Assembly (NCBI RefSeq): GCF_009857915.1
Contig: NZ_WWCM01000010.1
Coordinates: 62,001-126,000, forward strand
Direction: 5' to 3'
Source of the DNA: Duganella qianjiadongensis
Lineage (GTDB): Bacteria > Pseudomonadota > Gammaproteobacteria > Burkholderiales > Burkholderiaceae_D
DNA: 64,000 bases
Part shown: piece after piece, positions 25,483-34,679 of the stretch
Numbering within the stretch: position 1 is the stretch's first letter
How the letters are laid out: the number at the start of each line of letters is the position of its first letter
Program-made: the position numbers and the translations under genes
The notes under the pieces: model-generated
Seen by the model: the letters and a program-made list of their open reading frames with translations, nothing else
The model's database searches: none
Told to the model about the DNA's origin: nothing

Positions 25483-27894
25483 ATGAACTTGAAACAGCAA
25501 GGAGTACCCATTGGTTTGTGTAGCAGCGCAGTCAGCCTGGCACTGGCCAGCATGGCAGCACCGGCCGCGTTTGCTCAGGATGCACAGGTAGTGGTGGTGA
25601 CGGCGCAGAGCCGCAGCCAGCAGATCCAGAACGTGCCGATATCCGTCCAGACCATGTCCGGCGCGGCCTTGAAAGATCAGGGCGCGGCCAGTCTGGCCGA
25701 TATCGACGCCTTCGTGCCCGGCCTCGCCATCGACACTTCGCAATCTACCCGCCCTTCCGTGTTCCTGCGCGGCGTGGGCACGGAGGATTTCGGCATCGGT
25801 ACCGATTCGCCTGTGGGCATCTACACCGACGGCGTGTACACGGGCAAAACGGGCGGCTCCATGCTCAACTTCAATGACGTGAAACGCATCGAAGTACTGA
25901 AAGGCCCGCAAGGCACGCTGTTTGGCCGCAACGCCGCAGCGGGCGCCATTTCCATTGTCACCAACGAACCCGTCAACCGCAACGAAGCGAGCGCACTGGT
26001 GAGACTGGGCAGCTACGGCAGCCAGCATGTGGAAGCGCTGGTCAACACGCCGCTCAGCGATGCCGTCGCGCTGCGGGTGTCCGCCATCAGCCAGCAGGAC
26101 CGTGGCTGGGCCTCCAACCAGTGGAACGGCAGCCACATGGGCGACTCCGGCGACCGTGGCCTGCGCGCTGCCGTGCGCTGGCAGGGCAATGGCAGCAGCG
26201 CCATCCTCGGCTTCGAACATGAAGTGATGCGCGAAGCAGGGCCGCCGGTGTTCTCCGTCACCGGCGGCAAGATCAACTTCGGCGCACCGGCCACCTGGAC
26301 CGATCCGCTCAAGCAGCCGCTAATCAACGACGCCACGCCGAATATGCAGTCGCGCACCTTCGACGGCGTCAACCTGCGCATCGAGCACCCGCTGTCGTTT
26401 GCCACCCTGAGCAGCACCACCGCCTACCGCCACTTCAACTCGCAGAACTGGCAGGACAACGATGCCGGCGCCAATCCGGCCGCCTACCTCGCCACCGGCA
26501 ATGTGGAAAGCAACGCGACCTGGCAACAGGAATTCAAGCTCAGTGGCCAGAGCGGCGCACTGGACTGGGTGAGCGGCATCAGCGCCTTCCGCGAACGCGC
26601 CACCGAAACGGAAAGCGTGGACGCCACCACTACCTCGCTCGACACCATCATCAAAGCTGCTTCCGGGCTGGCGCCGTATGCCACGCTGACCCAGCTGGCG
26701 CAAGGCGTGGGCAAAGCCACCGGCAACAGCACGCTGCAAAGCTTGAGCATGATGGGCCAGCCATGGCGCGAAGCCGTGATCGACCGCGGTGACTACCGCG
26801 CCTACGCCATCTACGGCGACGTCATCTGGCATGCCACGGCCAGCACCAACCTCACGCTGGGTGGCCGCTACACGCATGACCAGAAGTCCTTTAGCTGGTA
26901 CAACCCGGTACGCACCGCTAACGCACTCGATGCGCAGCTGGCAGCGCTGAAGCAGCTCAACTTCTTCAACACGCTGGTAGCGCTCAAACAGCTGACGGCG
27001 CAGCAGGCCGCGTTACTGCAGAAGGTCGCAGCCAGCAATGTGGAATTCAACAATCCCGGCTCGACCAGCGCCCCCTTCGCCTCTTCGCGCAGCTGGAACA
27101 ACTTCAGCCCGCGTGTGGTGCTGGACCAGCACCTCAACGCCGATACCATGGTCTTCGCTTCGTGGAGCAAAGGCTATCAGGCGGGCGGCTTTGACGCAGT
27201 GGGCGTGAACGGCCACTACGACGAAGAACTGGTGACCAATCTGGAGCTGGGCATCAAGGGACAGCTGAAAGCCATCGGCCTGACTTACGGCGCCTCGGTA
27301 TTCCGCTACAAATACAGCAACCTGCAAAGCCTGACGCTGGTCCCGGCCAGCGCCACCACCGGCATTCCGAGCTACCAGATCGTCAATAGCGACCAGAAGG
27401 CTACCGGCCTCGATCTGGAAGCGCAGTGGAAGCTAGACCGCATCTGGCGCCTCACCGGTTCGCTCGAATACCTCGACCAGAGCTACGACCATTACGTAGC
27501 GCCCACCGGCGTCACGCTCGATGGCCAGCCAGCCGGCGCGCCCTTCCTCAGCGCAGCCGCTGGCATTGCAGCACGCTGGCCTGTGCTGAGCGGTAAAGCG
27601 GATTTCAGCCTGCAGTACGGCTACATGGGCAACAAGCGCTGCAACGACGACACCCGCAAACAGGGCACCTGCCTGTTCAGCAACGACGTGGGTGCGGGCA
27701 AGGCGCGTGAAAAAGTCGATCTGCGGCTGGGCTGGACGGCAGCCTCGGGCCACTGGGGCGTGGGCCTGATTGCCAACAACCTCACTAACAAGCAATATGT
27801 CTCCATTAGCACTCTGGGCTCGGCAACGGGCTCACCGTATGCCTACGTGAGCAAGCCGCGCGTGGTGGCGCTGGAACTGCATGGTGATCTGTAA
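25483..27894 (+). CDS. TonB-dependent outer-membrane receptor
   Basis: 803 residues: signal peptide ending AAPAAFAQ, plug domain (about 40-160: NVPISVQTMSGAALKDQGAA, VFLRGVG, VYTGKTGG, EVLKGPQGTLFGRNAAAGAI), then a beta-barrel ending VALELHGDL. The sequence type resembles the receptors annotated for sugars, siderophores or terpenoid-like compounds; the ligand is unknown. ATG 25483 with GGGAGA upstream is chosen over earlier in-frame starts. The M20 peptidase follows after 18 bases. Confidence 0.92.
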   Translation: MNLKQQGVPIGLCSSAVSLALASMAAPAAFAQDAQVVVVTAQSRSQQIQNVPISVQTMSGAALKDQGAASLADIDAFVPGLAIDTSQSTRPSVFLRGVGTEDFGIGTDSPVGIYTDGVYTGKTGGSMLNFNDVKRIEVLKGPQGTLFGRNAAAGAISIVTNEPVNRNEASALVRLGSYGSQHVEALVNTPLSDAVALRVSAISQQDRGWASNQWNGSHMGDSGDRGLRAAVRWQGNGSSAILGFEHEVMREAGPPVFSVTGGKINFGAPATWTDPLKQPLINDATPNMQSRTFDGVNLRIEHPLSFATLSSTTAYRHFNSQNWQDNDAGANPAAYLATGNVESNATWQQEFKLSGQSGALDWVSGISAFRERATETESVDATTTSLDTIIKAASGLAPYATLTQLAQGVGKATGNSTLQSLSMMGQPWREAVIDRGDYRAYAIYGDVIWHATASTNLTLGGRYTHDQKSFSWYNPVRTANALDAQLAALKQLNFFNTLVALKQLTAQQAALLQKVAASNVEFNNPGSTSAPFASSRSWNNFSPRVVLDQHLNADTMVFASWSKGYQAGGFDAVGVNGHYDEELVTNLELGIKGQLKAIGLTYGASVFRYKYSNLQSLTLVPASATTGIPSYQIVNSDQKATGLDLEAQWKLDRIWRLTGSLEYLDQSYDHYVAPTGVTLDGQPAGAPFLSAAAGIAARWPVLSGKADFSLQYGYMGNKRCNDDTRKQGTCLFSNDVGAGKAREKVDLRLGWTAASGHWGVGLIANNLTNKQYVSISTLGSATGSPYAYVSKPRVVALELHGDL

Positions 27895-27912
27895 TCTACA
27901 GGAGAAATAACA

Positions 27913-29400
27913 ATGCAAAAACAGGCAATACTGGGCAAGGCTGGCAAGCTGCTGGCCGCAGGCGTACTGCTGCTAGGCGGCAGCCTGCTGGTCAACACGC
28001 TGCGCCTGCCATCGCTGCCGGCCAGCGATGGCAAGGCTGCCGCCACACCGGCCGATCTGAGCGCAGCGGTGGCGCGACTGGCCGCCGCCATCCGCCTGCC
28101 TACCGTATCGCACGGTCCGGAGGCAACGGCCACACCTAACCCCTTCCCCGCCTTCCATCAGCTACTGGCCACCAGCTTCCCGCTCACGCACGCGCGCCTA
28201 AAGCGCGAAGTGATCAGCGAGTCCAGCCTGCTCTACACCTGGCAGGGCAGCGACGCCAGCCTGCCGCCGCTGCTGCTGACGGCGCACATGGATACGGTGC
28301 CGGTGGAACCGGGCACGGAAGGCAAGTGGCAGCATGCGCCGTTCAGCGGCGACATCGCTGACGGCTATGTCTGGGGCCGCGGCACCATGGACATGAAGCA
28401 CGCCGTGATGGCCACGCTGGAAGGCGTGGAGCATATGCTGGCGCAAGGCTACCAGCCGCGCCGCACCATCCTGATCGCCTTCGGCCACGACGAGGAAATC
28501 GGCGGCGTGCAGGGCGCGGCCAAAATCGCCGAACTGCTGGAACAGCGCCACATCAAACCGTGGTTCTCGCTCGATGAAGGGCTGGTCATCATCGATGGTT
28601 TCATCGCCGGGGCCCAGCGCCCCATCGCACAGATCGGGCTGGCCGAGAAAGGCATGCTCAGTCTGGCCCTGACGGCCAAAGCCGACGGCGGCCACTCGTC
28701 CATGCCGCCAGCACTGACGGCCGTGGGCCGGGTTAGCCGTGCCGTGGCACGGCTGGAACAGCAGCCGCTGCCCGCCACGCTGGCCGGTCCCGGTGGCGCC
28801 GGCATACGCGCCATGGCGCCGGCGCTGCCGCTGGCCAGCCGCGTGGTGATCGCCAACAGCTGGCTGCTGGAACCGCTGCTGCTGCGCCAGCTGGAAGGCG
28901 CTCCCGCCACCAATGCGCTGATCCGCACCACCACGGCACCCACCATGATCAGCGGCGGCGTGAAGGAAAACGTGCTGCCTGCCGAAGCACGGGCCATCGT
29001 CAACTTCCGGCTGGCGCCCGGCGATACACCGGACAGTGTGCTGGCCCATGTGCGCAAGGCCATCGATGATCCGGCTATAGCCATCGCCAGCTATGATGGC
29101 GCCGGCGTGCCCGCCAGCGCCGTGGCAGACCAGACATCGCCGGGCTTCCGCCTGATAGCCGAAGCAGCGCGCAAGGTAGACCCGGCCGCGCTGGTGACGC
29201 CGGGGCTGGTGGTAGGGGCCACGGACAGCCGTTATTACGGCCGCCTCAGCGGAGCGGCCTTCCGCTTCCTGCCGGTGCACTTCACGCCACAGGATGTGCC
29301 GCGCGTGCACGGCACGGATGAACGCATCAGCATTGCCGATTACGGCGGCATGATTAACTTCTATATCGAGCTGATCCGCAGCAGTACCGGCACGCCATAA
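27913..29400 (+). CDS. M20-family peptidase (PM20D1/carboxypeptidase S-like)
   Basis: 495 residues with an N-terminal membrane helix or signal (LLAAGVLLLGGSLLVNTL). Di-zinc motifs: AHMDTVP, GRGTMDMKHAVMA, and FGHDEEIGG with the catalytic Glu. The long form with WQHAPFSGDIADGYVWGRG resembles PM20D1, which makes or hydrolyses N-acyl amino acids. It is probably periplasmic and co-transcribed with the TonB receptor, so it may process the imported compound (inference). Confidence 0.88.
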   Translation: MQKQAILGKAGKLLAAGVLLLGGSLLVNTLRLPSLPASDGKAAATPADLSAAVARLAAAIRLPTVSHGPEATATPNPFPAFHQLLATSFPLTHARLKREVISESSLLYTWQGSDASLPPLLLTAHMDTVPVEPGTEGKWQHAPFSGDIADGYVWGRGTMDMKHAVMATLEGVEHMLAQGYQPRRTILIAFGHDEEIGGVQGAAKIAELLEQRHIKPWFSLDEGLVIIDGFIAGAQRPIAQIGLAEKGMLSLALTAKADGGHSSMPPALTAVGRVSRAVARLEQQPLPATLAGPGGAGIRAMAPALPLASRVVIANSWLLEPLLLRQLEGAPATNALIRTTTAPTMISGGVKENVLPAEARAIVNFRLAPGDTPDSVLAHVRKAIDDPAIAIASYDGAGVPASAVADQTSPGFRLIAEAARKVDPAALVTPGLVVGATDSRYYGRLSGAAFRFLPVHFTPQDVPRVHGTDERISIADYGGMINFYIELIRSSTGTP

Positions 29401-29489
29401 GCTTAGCTTTTAAACGGTAAGCTGTGCTGTCTCGACACTACAGCTGGCGCGGCGCGCCGCAGATTCTGCAGCGCGCTGCAATGCGCTCC

Positions 29490-31763
29490 TCACGCAAACT
29501 GACGCGGTGGCCGTTCATGACGCATGCGCCGTACCAGCCGCAAAGGCAGCGGCAGGCCGCGCGTCACCGACCAGCCGGTCAATCCGGTCAGACCATCGCT
29601 CACCTGCGCCTGCAAGCGGCGCGTGGTGAGCACAGCGTGCTGTTCGAGCCAGCGGCACAGCGCGGAATGATAGCCCTGCTGACGCGCAATCTCGGCCACC
29701 ACGCTAAGGAAGGCGGCGATGATCTGGCGCTCCTGCACTCCGCTGCGCAGCAGACCCACCAGCATCTGGCTCAGAGAGACCGACAGACTGTCCGACCACG
29801 CTGCCAATTCAGCCGGAATGATGTGATCGAGCTGCCGTGCTTCCCAGCGCTGTGCCAGTAGCCCGATGAACCTCTGCAGCGATTCCTGCTCGGCCTGTCG
29901 CACCAGAGCACCGTCACCCGACTCATTAACATCCTCACGCAGGAATGCCGGTATATCGTACTGCTCCATCCCGTTCATTTCACTTGCCGCAAACATGGGG
30001 GCCGCTGCCATACGGAACACCGCCGGCGCCCGCAGCGCCACCTTCGCCGTACCGCCCCAGCCAGCCGGCAGCATCTGCGACACGCGGCTCAGCGCTGCAG
30101 CTTCGCTGGCCTGATCCGTAGCGCTGCGCTCATGCACCAGCAACATGCGTGTGACATCGGTCAGCAAACGATAATCGAGAGCAGTCTGCAACTGCTGCTG
30201 CGCCGTCAGCCCGGGCAGCCGCATGGCAGCCGCCACACGTGCCAGCGTGTCGCCGGCCAGCTGCGGCATCTGTGCGCCCAGCATCAGCGTCAGCTCGCCG
30301 GGCTGGCCCGCACGCTGCCAGTGCAGACGGACTTGCCCGGGCAAGCCGTCAGTAAAACCGGCCAGCGCGTGCGTCGTCTCTTCCGCGAACAGACGCTGGC
30401 GCGGCGCCACCTGCCAGCAGCTCGGCATCTGCCAATCCAGCGCCAGGTCCTGCACGGGCGGCTGACGCATGCGGCGGAAGGTACGCAGTATCGCTTCCTG
30501 TATAGCGCCCTGCAGACTGACGAATTCGCAGGCACCGGCGGTTTCGTCGGCCAGCCGCTGCAGCATGCAGCCTGCCGGTGCCATGCCTATGGCCACCACA
30601 AATATCCGCTGGCCAGCGCGCCGCGCCTGTTCCAGCAGCGATTCGGCATCCGAGATCTGCCCGTCCGTCAGCAGCAGAATATCGGCCTCTCCGGCCAGCG
30701 CATAGGTCTCGCCCAGAGCCAGTTCCAGTTCCGTGCCGCCCAGATCGGCATCCAGCGCGGCCACCCAGTGCCGCCCCTCGTTACGCAGATCCGCATCGAC
30801 CGGCCGTATGCCACGATGCAGGTGATGCACTGTGCAGCCGAAGCGGCTCAGGTTCAGACTGTCCTGCGGCTGCAATTCGTCCAGTATCTCCCGCAGCGCC
30901 ATGCGGGTAGCTGCGATGCTATCGCCAGCCATCGAACCGGAACAATCCACCAGCACCTTCATGGCTAATGGCCGGGCCACCACTGCGCCGGCGGCTGCGG
31001 CACACAGGCTGGCCAGCACCACCTGAGCGCCGCTGACATCATCCTTGCCGCTCACGGCCAGCGACTGGCCCTGCAGTCCGTCCACCAGAACTACCAGATC
31101 GCGGTCCATGCGCGCACTCTTATCGAGATCGACCCGCACCGCCCCCTCTGCCATGCGCACCTTCAGCGCATGGCTGGGCGAACTGATGGCGCCCGCCTGC
31201 AATGCGCCTAGCAATTGCAGCTGCAGCGTGCACGGATATTCGGCCAGCATATCGGTGACGGGATACTGATGCGGCAGCTGCCCGGCGCGGGCCGGATTGC
31301 CATAGCGCGGGGCGATCACGGTAGGGATGGCGATACGTATCTGGCCCTGTGCAAAGGCCAGCAGCTGCGCGTAGCGGTAGCGCACCACGCAGCTCGCGCC
31401 GGCCTGCAGATTACCGATATTGATCGTGCTGTAGCCTTCACCGCCGGCCTGCACCATCACTGGCAGATCGCCCTGCTCGAGCGCCTCTTCGTAGCGCCGC
31501 TCGCCCTCTGGCGCCGCCAGTACGGTAGCGCACAGCTGCCGTTCGCCCAGCGTACAGACCATGTCCAGCAGCACCGCACCAACGGGTAGCGGGAAGGTGT
31601 ACACCACTTCCACATCGCCTGTGGACACGTTATGGAAATGCTGCTCCACGCTCAGCTCCAGCATGAGCCCACTGACCGTACCACGCATATCTACCTGTTT
31701 GAGCACAGGCACGGGGCCGGAGCGCACCTGCATGCCCACTACGCTTTTCTCCTCGACCACCAT
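29490..31763 (-). CDS. VIT and von Willebrand A domain protein
   Basis: 757 residues, no clear signal peptide. N-terminal VIT domain (about 10-135: LELSVEQHFHNVSTGDVEVV, YTFPLPVGAVL), then a vWA domain with an intact metal site DCSGS (about 270) and LLLTDGQISDAE, and a C-terminal region found in inter-alpha-trypsin-like bacterial proteins. Start 31763 has AAAAGGGG at good spacing; an ATG two codons earlier is too close to it. A MerR regulator is 12 bases upstream. Related proteins are surface or stress associated, but the role here is unknown. Confidence 0.82.
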   Translation of the reverse strand: MVVEEKSVVGMQVRSGPVPVLKQVDMRGTVSGLMLELSVEQHFHNVSTGDVEVVYTFPLPVGAVLLDMVCTLGERQLCATVLAAPEGERRYEEALEQGDLPVMVQAGGEGYSTINIGNLQAGASCVVRYRYAQLLAFAQGQIRIAIPTVIAPRYGNPARAGQLPHQYPVTDMLAEYPCTLQLQLLGALQAGAISSPSHALKVRMAEGAVRVDLDKSARMDRDLVVLVDGLQGQSLAVSGKDDVSGAQVVLASLCAAAAGAVVARPLAMKVLVDCSGSMAGDSIAATRMALREILDELQPQDSLNLSRFGCTVHHLHRGIRPVDADLRNEGRHWVAALDADLGGTELELALGETYALAGEADILLLTDGQISDAESLLEQARRAGQRIFVVAIGMAPAGCMLQRLADETAGACEFVSLQGAIQEAILRTFRRMRQPPVQDLALDWQMPSCWQVAPRQRLFAEETTHALAGFTDGLPGQVRLHWQRAGQPGELTLMLGAQMPQLAGDTLARVAAAMRLPGLTAQQQLQTALDYRLLTDVTRMLLVHERSATDQASEAAALSRVSQMLPAGWGGTAKVALRAPAVFRMAAAPMFAASEMNGMEQYDIPAFLREDVNESGDGALVRQAEQESLQRFIGLLAQRWEARQLDHIIPAELAAWSDSLSVSLSQMLVGLLRSGVQERQIIAAFLSVVAEIARQQGYHSALCRWLEQHAVLTTRRLQAQVSDGLTGLTGWSVTRGLPLPLRLVRRMRHERPPRQFA

Positions 31764-31775
31764 GTTCATCCCCTT

Positions 31776-32192
31776 TTACTGTTGATCCGCTACTGCCTGC
31801 ACGCGGGCATAGGCATCCAGCACCGCCGCGTAGAACTGGCGCAGCTGTTCCGGCGACAGGCCGGCGCGTGCCGCCTCTACATGCAGCTCCACGCCATCGG
31901 CTAGCACCATGTGACTCCAGACCTCTATGCTGCCGGGCGGCCGCTGCCGCTGCGGCATGGCCGTATGCGCACCCGCCAGCAGTTCGCGTATGCGCTCCAG
32001 CGCTACGCCCTCCTGCACCCAGCGGCGAATCTGCAGCAGCTGTTCGAGGTGACGTGCACCATAACGGGCTGCGCGGGTTTCACCTTCCGGCCGGTCCACC
32101 AGCCCAAGCTGCACGTAATAGCGCACGGTACGCTTATTGAGGTCGGTGAGCCCACACAACTCGTCAAGAGTAAATTCCCGGTCTGGTTCCAT
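31776..32192 (-). CDS. MerR-family transcriptional regulator
   Basis: 138 residues. N-terminal MerR helix-turn-helix and wing (FTLDELCGLTDLNKRTVRYY, VQLGLVDRPEGETRAARYG), then a coiled coil (QLLQIRRWVQEGVALERIRE) and a C-terminal helical part. There are no cysteines at metal-sensing positions. ATG 32192 with AGGAAA upstream is preferred over an earlier in-frame ATG. It sits directly before the VIT-vWA gene and probably controls the pair. Confidence 0.85.
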   Translation of the reverse strand: MEPDREFTLDELCGLTDLNKRTVRYYVQLGLVDRPEGETRAARYGARHLEQLLQIRRWVQEGVALERIRELLAGAHTAMPQRQRPPGSIEVWSHMVLADGVELHVEAARAGLSPEQLRQFYAAVLDAYARVQAVADQQ

Positions 32193-32229
32193 TGCTAATT
32201 TCCTGGTTGTCCGCCGCATTCATTTTTAA

Positions 32230-32258
32230 ACAGTAAATTAATACACCATAACTGTCAA
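32230..32258 (-). promoter_or_regulatory. Candidate MerR-controlled promoter/operator
   Basis: On the minus strand TTGACA (32258-32253) overlaps a dyad ACAGT-N16-ACTGT (32255-32230) that covers the spacer, the geometry MerR proteins use. The -10 match at 17 bases (TACTGT) is poor, as expected of an activated promoter. 38 bases before the MerR ATG. Confidence 0.45.
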
Positions 32259-32397
32259 TAAATACTTGAGCGCCAGAATGTGCCAAATTCCATGTTATTT
32301 CCAAAAAGAAATTTGTGATTTTTGATATTTCACTCCTTCATCTTTCAATGCACAATTGAGATTTCCGCATGGAAACACTTACTTAGGCTTTGCTAGT

Positions 32398-33390
32398 ATG
32401 ACCATGAACGCCCAGGCCCTATTACCCACCGCTATCCTGCTGCACGCCCGCTGCTGGGGCGCTGCCCTGCTCTCGCTGCTCTGTCTGCATAGCTACGGGG
32501 CTGACACGCCCATGGTGGTCAGGGTAGAAGCTGCCTCGGCCCGCGACAATCCGGTCGTCGCCTACCGTATCGAGCTGGCGCAGAAGGCCCTGAACGCCAG
32601 CGGCAAGCGCTACACGATAGAAAGCTGTCACTTCCCCGCCGCCCAGACTTCCGATGCCCGCGCGCGCGACAGCGTACGCAACCAGCACTATTGCGACGTG
32701 ATCGCAACCTCGGCAGGCGGCAAAGCCAGCCGCGAACTGTCGGTGGTGCCGGTGCCCCTCTATCTAGGGGGTGGCGGCTACCGCGTCTTCATGGCCAACC
32801 AGCACGGCCACGACCGGGCTGCCAAAGTGCGCAGTCTGGCGGACTTGCGCAAGCTCAGCATCGGCAGCGGTCCGGACTGGATAGACAGCAACATCATGCT
32901 CGATAGCGGCCTGAATCTGGTGCAGGCCGAATACATCCATCTGTTCAGCATGCTGGCCGTGAAACGCTTCGATCTGCTGACCCGTGCCATCTACGAAGTC
33001 ACCGGCGAATTCCGCAATATCGGGCTGGAAGATGGCATCGTGCTGGAGCCACGCCTGATGCTGCACTACCCGAACGACCTGTTCTTCTATGTGGCGCCAG
33101 AGCGCAAAGACTTGCAGGAAGACTTGTACAAGGGCATGAAAATTCTCTATTGCAATGGAGAACTGCAGCGCCACATCAGCGAGCACTATTCCACCCGCGC
33201 CATGCGTACGCTGGTGCGGCCCGAGCGCCGTCTGGTGTTCGAATTGCCCAACAAATACCTGAGCCGCAGCGAAACCTGGGCCCTGCAAACCTTTACCAGC
33301 GCACCGCCCACGCAGCCGCTACGCAAGGGCGCAGGCGGCAAAGCGGAATCCTTTGCGCCCTATAATCCGCAAGCCTGCAACGCCCCCTAG
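32398..33390 (+). CDS. Exported protein resembling periplasmic binding proteins
   Basis: 330 residues from ATG 32398 (ATG 32404 also possible). Signal peptide (LLHARCWGAALLSLLCLHSYGA), then an alpha/beta protein with VAYRIELAQKALNASGKRY, LADLRKLSIGSGPDWIDSN and a C-terminal YLSRSETWAL. The layout recalls type-2 substrate-binding proteins of the amino-acid or HisJ class, but no transporter genes are adjacent. The only cysteine pair (ESCHF, HYCDV) could form a disulfide. Ligand unknown. Confidence 0.6.
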   Translation: MTMNAQALLPTAILLHARCWGAALLSLLCLHSYGADTPMVVRVEAASARDNPVVAYRIELAQKALNASGKRYTIESCHFPAAQTSDARARDSVRNQHYCDVIATSAGGKASRELSVVPVPLYLGGGGYRVFMANQHGHDRAAKVRSLADLRKLSIGSGPDWIDSNIMLDSGLNLVQAEYIHLFSMLAVKRFDLLTRAIYEVTGEFRNIGLEDGIVLEPRLMLHYPNDLFFYVAPERKDLQEDLYKGMKILYCNGELQRHISEHYSTRAMRTLVRPERRLVFELPNKYLSRSETWALQTFTSAPPTQPLRKGAGGKAESFAPYNPQACNAP

Positions 33391-33591
33391 CAGCAGGCGC
33401 TAACACCGGCCATCCGCACGGACGGCCGCCCTACTCTCCCCGTCCTGCGCGCAGCTTCACGCCGTTTTTGCGCATTCTGCTCCCTGTTTTTTGCAGTTCG
33501 TCACATGCCGATGGAAGCGCGTCATGCGCTTGTCTATAGTTCACTCATCGCAAGACAAAACGTTGTTCAACCCACCACCAAGGAGCTAGAA

Positions 33592-33774
33592 ATGAACATC
33601 GCAAAAAACATGGAAGCCATCTTCCTCGCCGCACTGGTTATCGCTGGCGCTACCTCGTTCGCAACCGCTGCTGTGCCTGAACATGTAATCACCGCCAAGG
33701 CCGACAGCGCCGCCGTGCAAGTGGTACACGTATCGGCCAAACGCCTGACCGCAGCTGAAAAAGCTGCCCTGTAA
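33592..33774 (+). CDS. Small exported protein
   Basis: 60 residues: signal peptide (MEAIFLAALVIAGATSFATA) and a mature part of about 33 residues with no cysteine. Strong AAGGAGCTAG ribosome site. It lies 27 bases before the GIN-domain gene and is probably co-transcribed with it. Function unknown. Confidence 0.65.
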   Translation: MNIAKNMEAIFLAALVIAGATSFATAAVPEHVITAKADSAAVQVVHVSAKRLTAAEKAAL

Positions 33775-33801
33775 TCGACCCTCGTCACGACGGAGCATAC
33801 G

Positions 33802-34569
33802 ATGAAAAAAATTCTGCAGGCCGCCATGCTGGCCACTCTGATGACCGGCGGCGCACAACTGGCGCAAGCGGCTGATGTCAGCAGCGAGAGCCGCAGCGTC
33901 GATGCGCGTACCGTCAACGTTGATCTCGATGGGGTGATCAACCTGAAACTCAAACAAGGACCAGTCGCGTCGCTGACTCTGTACGGAGAGGCTGACGCGC
34001 TGAAAAAAGTGACGGTGGAGCAAAGCGGTGACACGCTGCGCATCGGCACAGTAAAACAGCGCACGATTAACTTTGGCAATCGCCAGGAACTGCGCGCCGA
34101 GCTGACCCTGCCGAATCTGCGTCAGCTCACTTCCGGCGGCGTGGGTGCCGCCGAAGTCAAAGGCTTTAGCGGCGATAACCTGCGGCTGGCACTGGAAGGC
34201 GCAGGCGCTGTCAACGTCAGCTCGCAGTACCGCAACGTCAACGTGCGGCTCGGCGGCGTCGGCAGCATGACGGTCAATGCAGGCACCAGCGACAACGTCG
34301 ATCTGGATCTGCATGGTGCAGGGCATATCGAAATGAGCGGCCAGACCAGACAGCTACACGTCAATCTGGGCGGCGTAGGCGGGCTCGATGCGCAGAAGCT
34401 GCGCGCCGACGCGGTCGACGTGAATCTGACAGGACTGGGCAGCGCATCGGTCTACGCCAAGAATAGCGCGGCGATGAAGCTGACGGGTCTGGGTTCGGCC
34501 ACCGTGTACGGCAATCCCGCCACGCGTAGCGCCAGCACCAAAGGAATGGGCAGCATCAGCTGGCAATGA
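33802..34569 (+). CDS. GIN-domain (DUF2807) exported protein
   Basis: 255 residues: signal peptide (ILQAAMLATLMTGGAQLAQA), then repeated beta-helix-like Gly-rich turns (TSGGVGAAEVKGF, LEGAGAVNVS, LGGVGSMTVNAG, LHGAGHIEMSG, LTGLGSATVYG) typical of the putative auto-transporter head GIN fold. It is periplasmic or cell-surface associated; no enzyme activity is known for the family. A strong terminator follows. Confidence 0.85.
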   Translation: MKKILQAAMLATLMTGGAQLAQAADVSSESRSVDARTVNVDLDGVINLKLKQGPVASLTLYGEADALKKVTVEQSGDTLRIGTVKQRTINFGNRQELRAELTLPNLRQLTSGGVGAAEVKGFSGDNLRLALEGAGAVNVSSQYRNVNVRLGGVGSMTVNAGTSDNVDLDLHGAGHIEMSGQTRQLHVNLGGVGGLDAQKLRADAVDVNLTGLGSASVYAKNSAAMKLTGLGSATVYGNPATRSASTKGMGSISWQ

Positions 34570-34641
34570 CCAACTAGCATAGACAGCTGGCAGCAAGGAA
34601 TGCGGTAGTCCGCAGCAGTAAACACATGGGTGTGTTTTTCA

Positions 34642-34679
34642 CCGTCCGCCTGGTTTCCCCCTAGCGGACGGTTTTTTTA
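34642..34679 (+). terminator. Terminator after the GIN-domain gene
   Basis: CCGTCCGC (34642-34649) pairs with GCGGACGG (34664-34671), 14-base loop, then seven T. The T-run reaches into the last codons of the oppositely oriented tadC. Confidence 0.85.
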
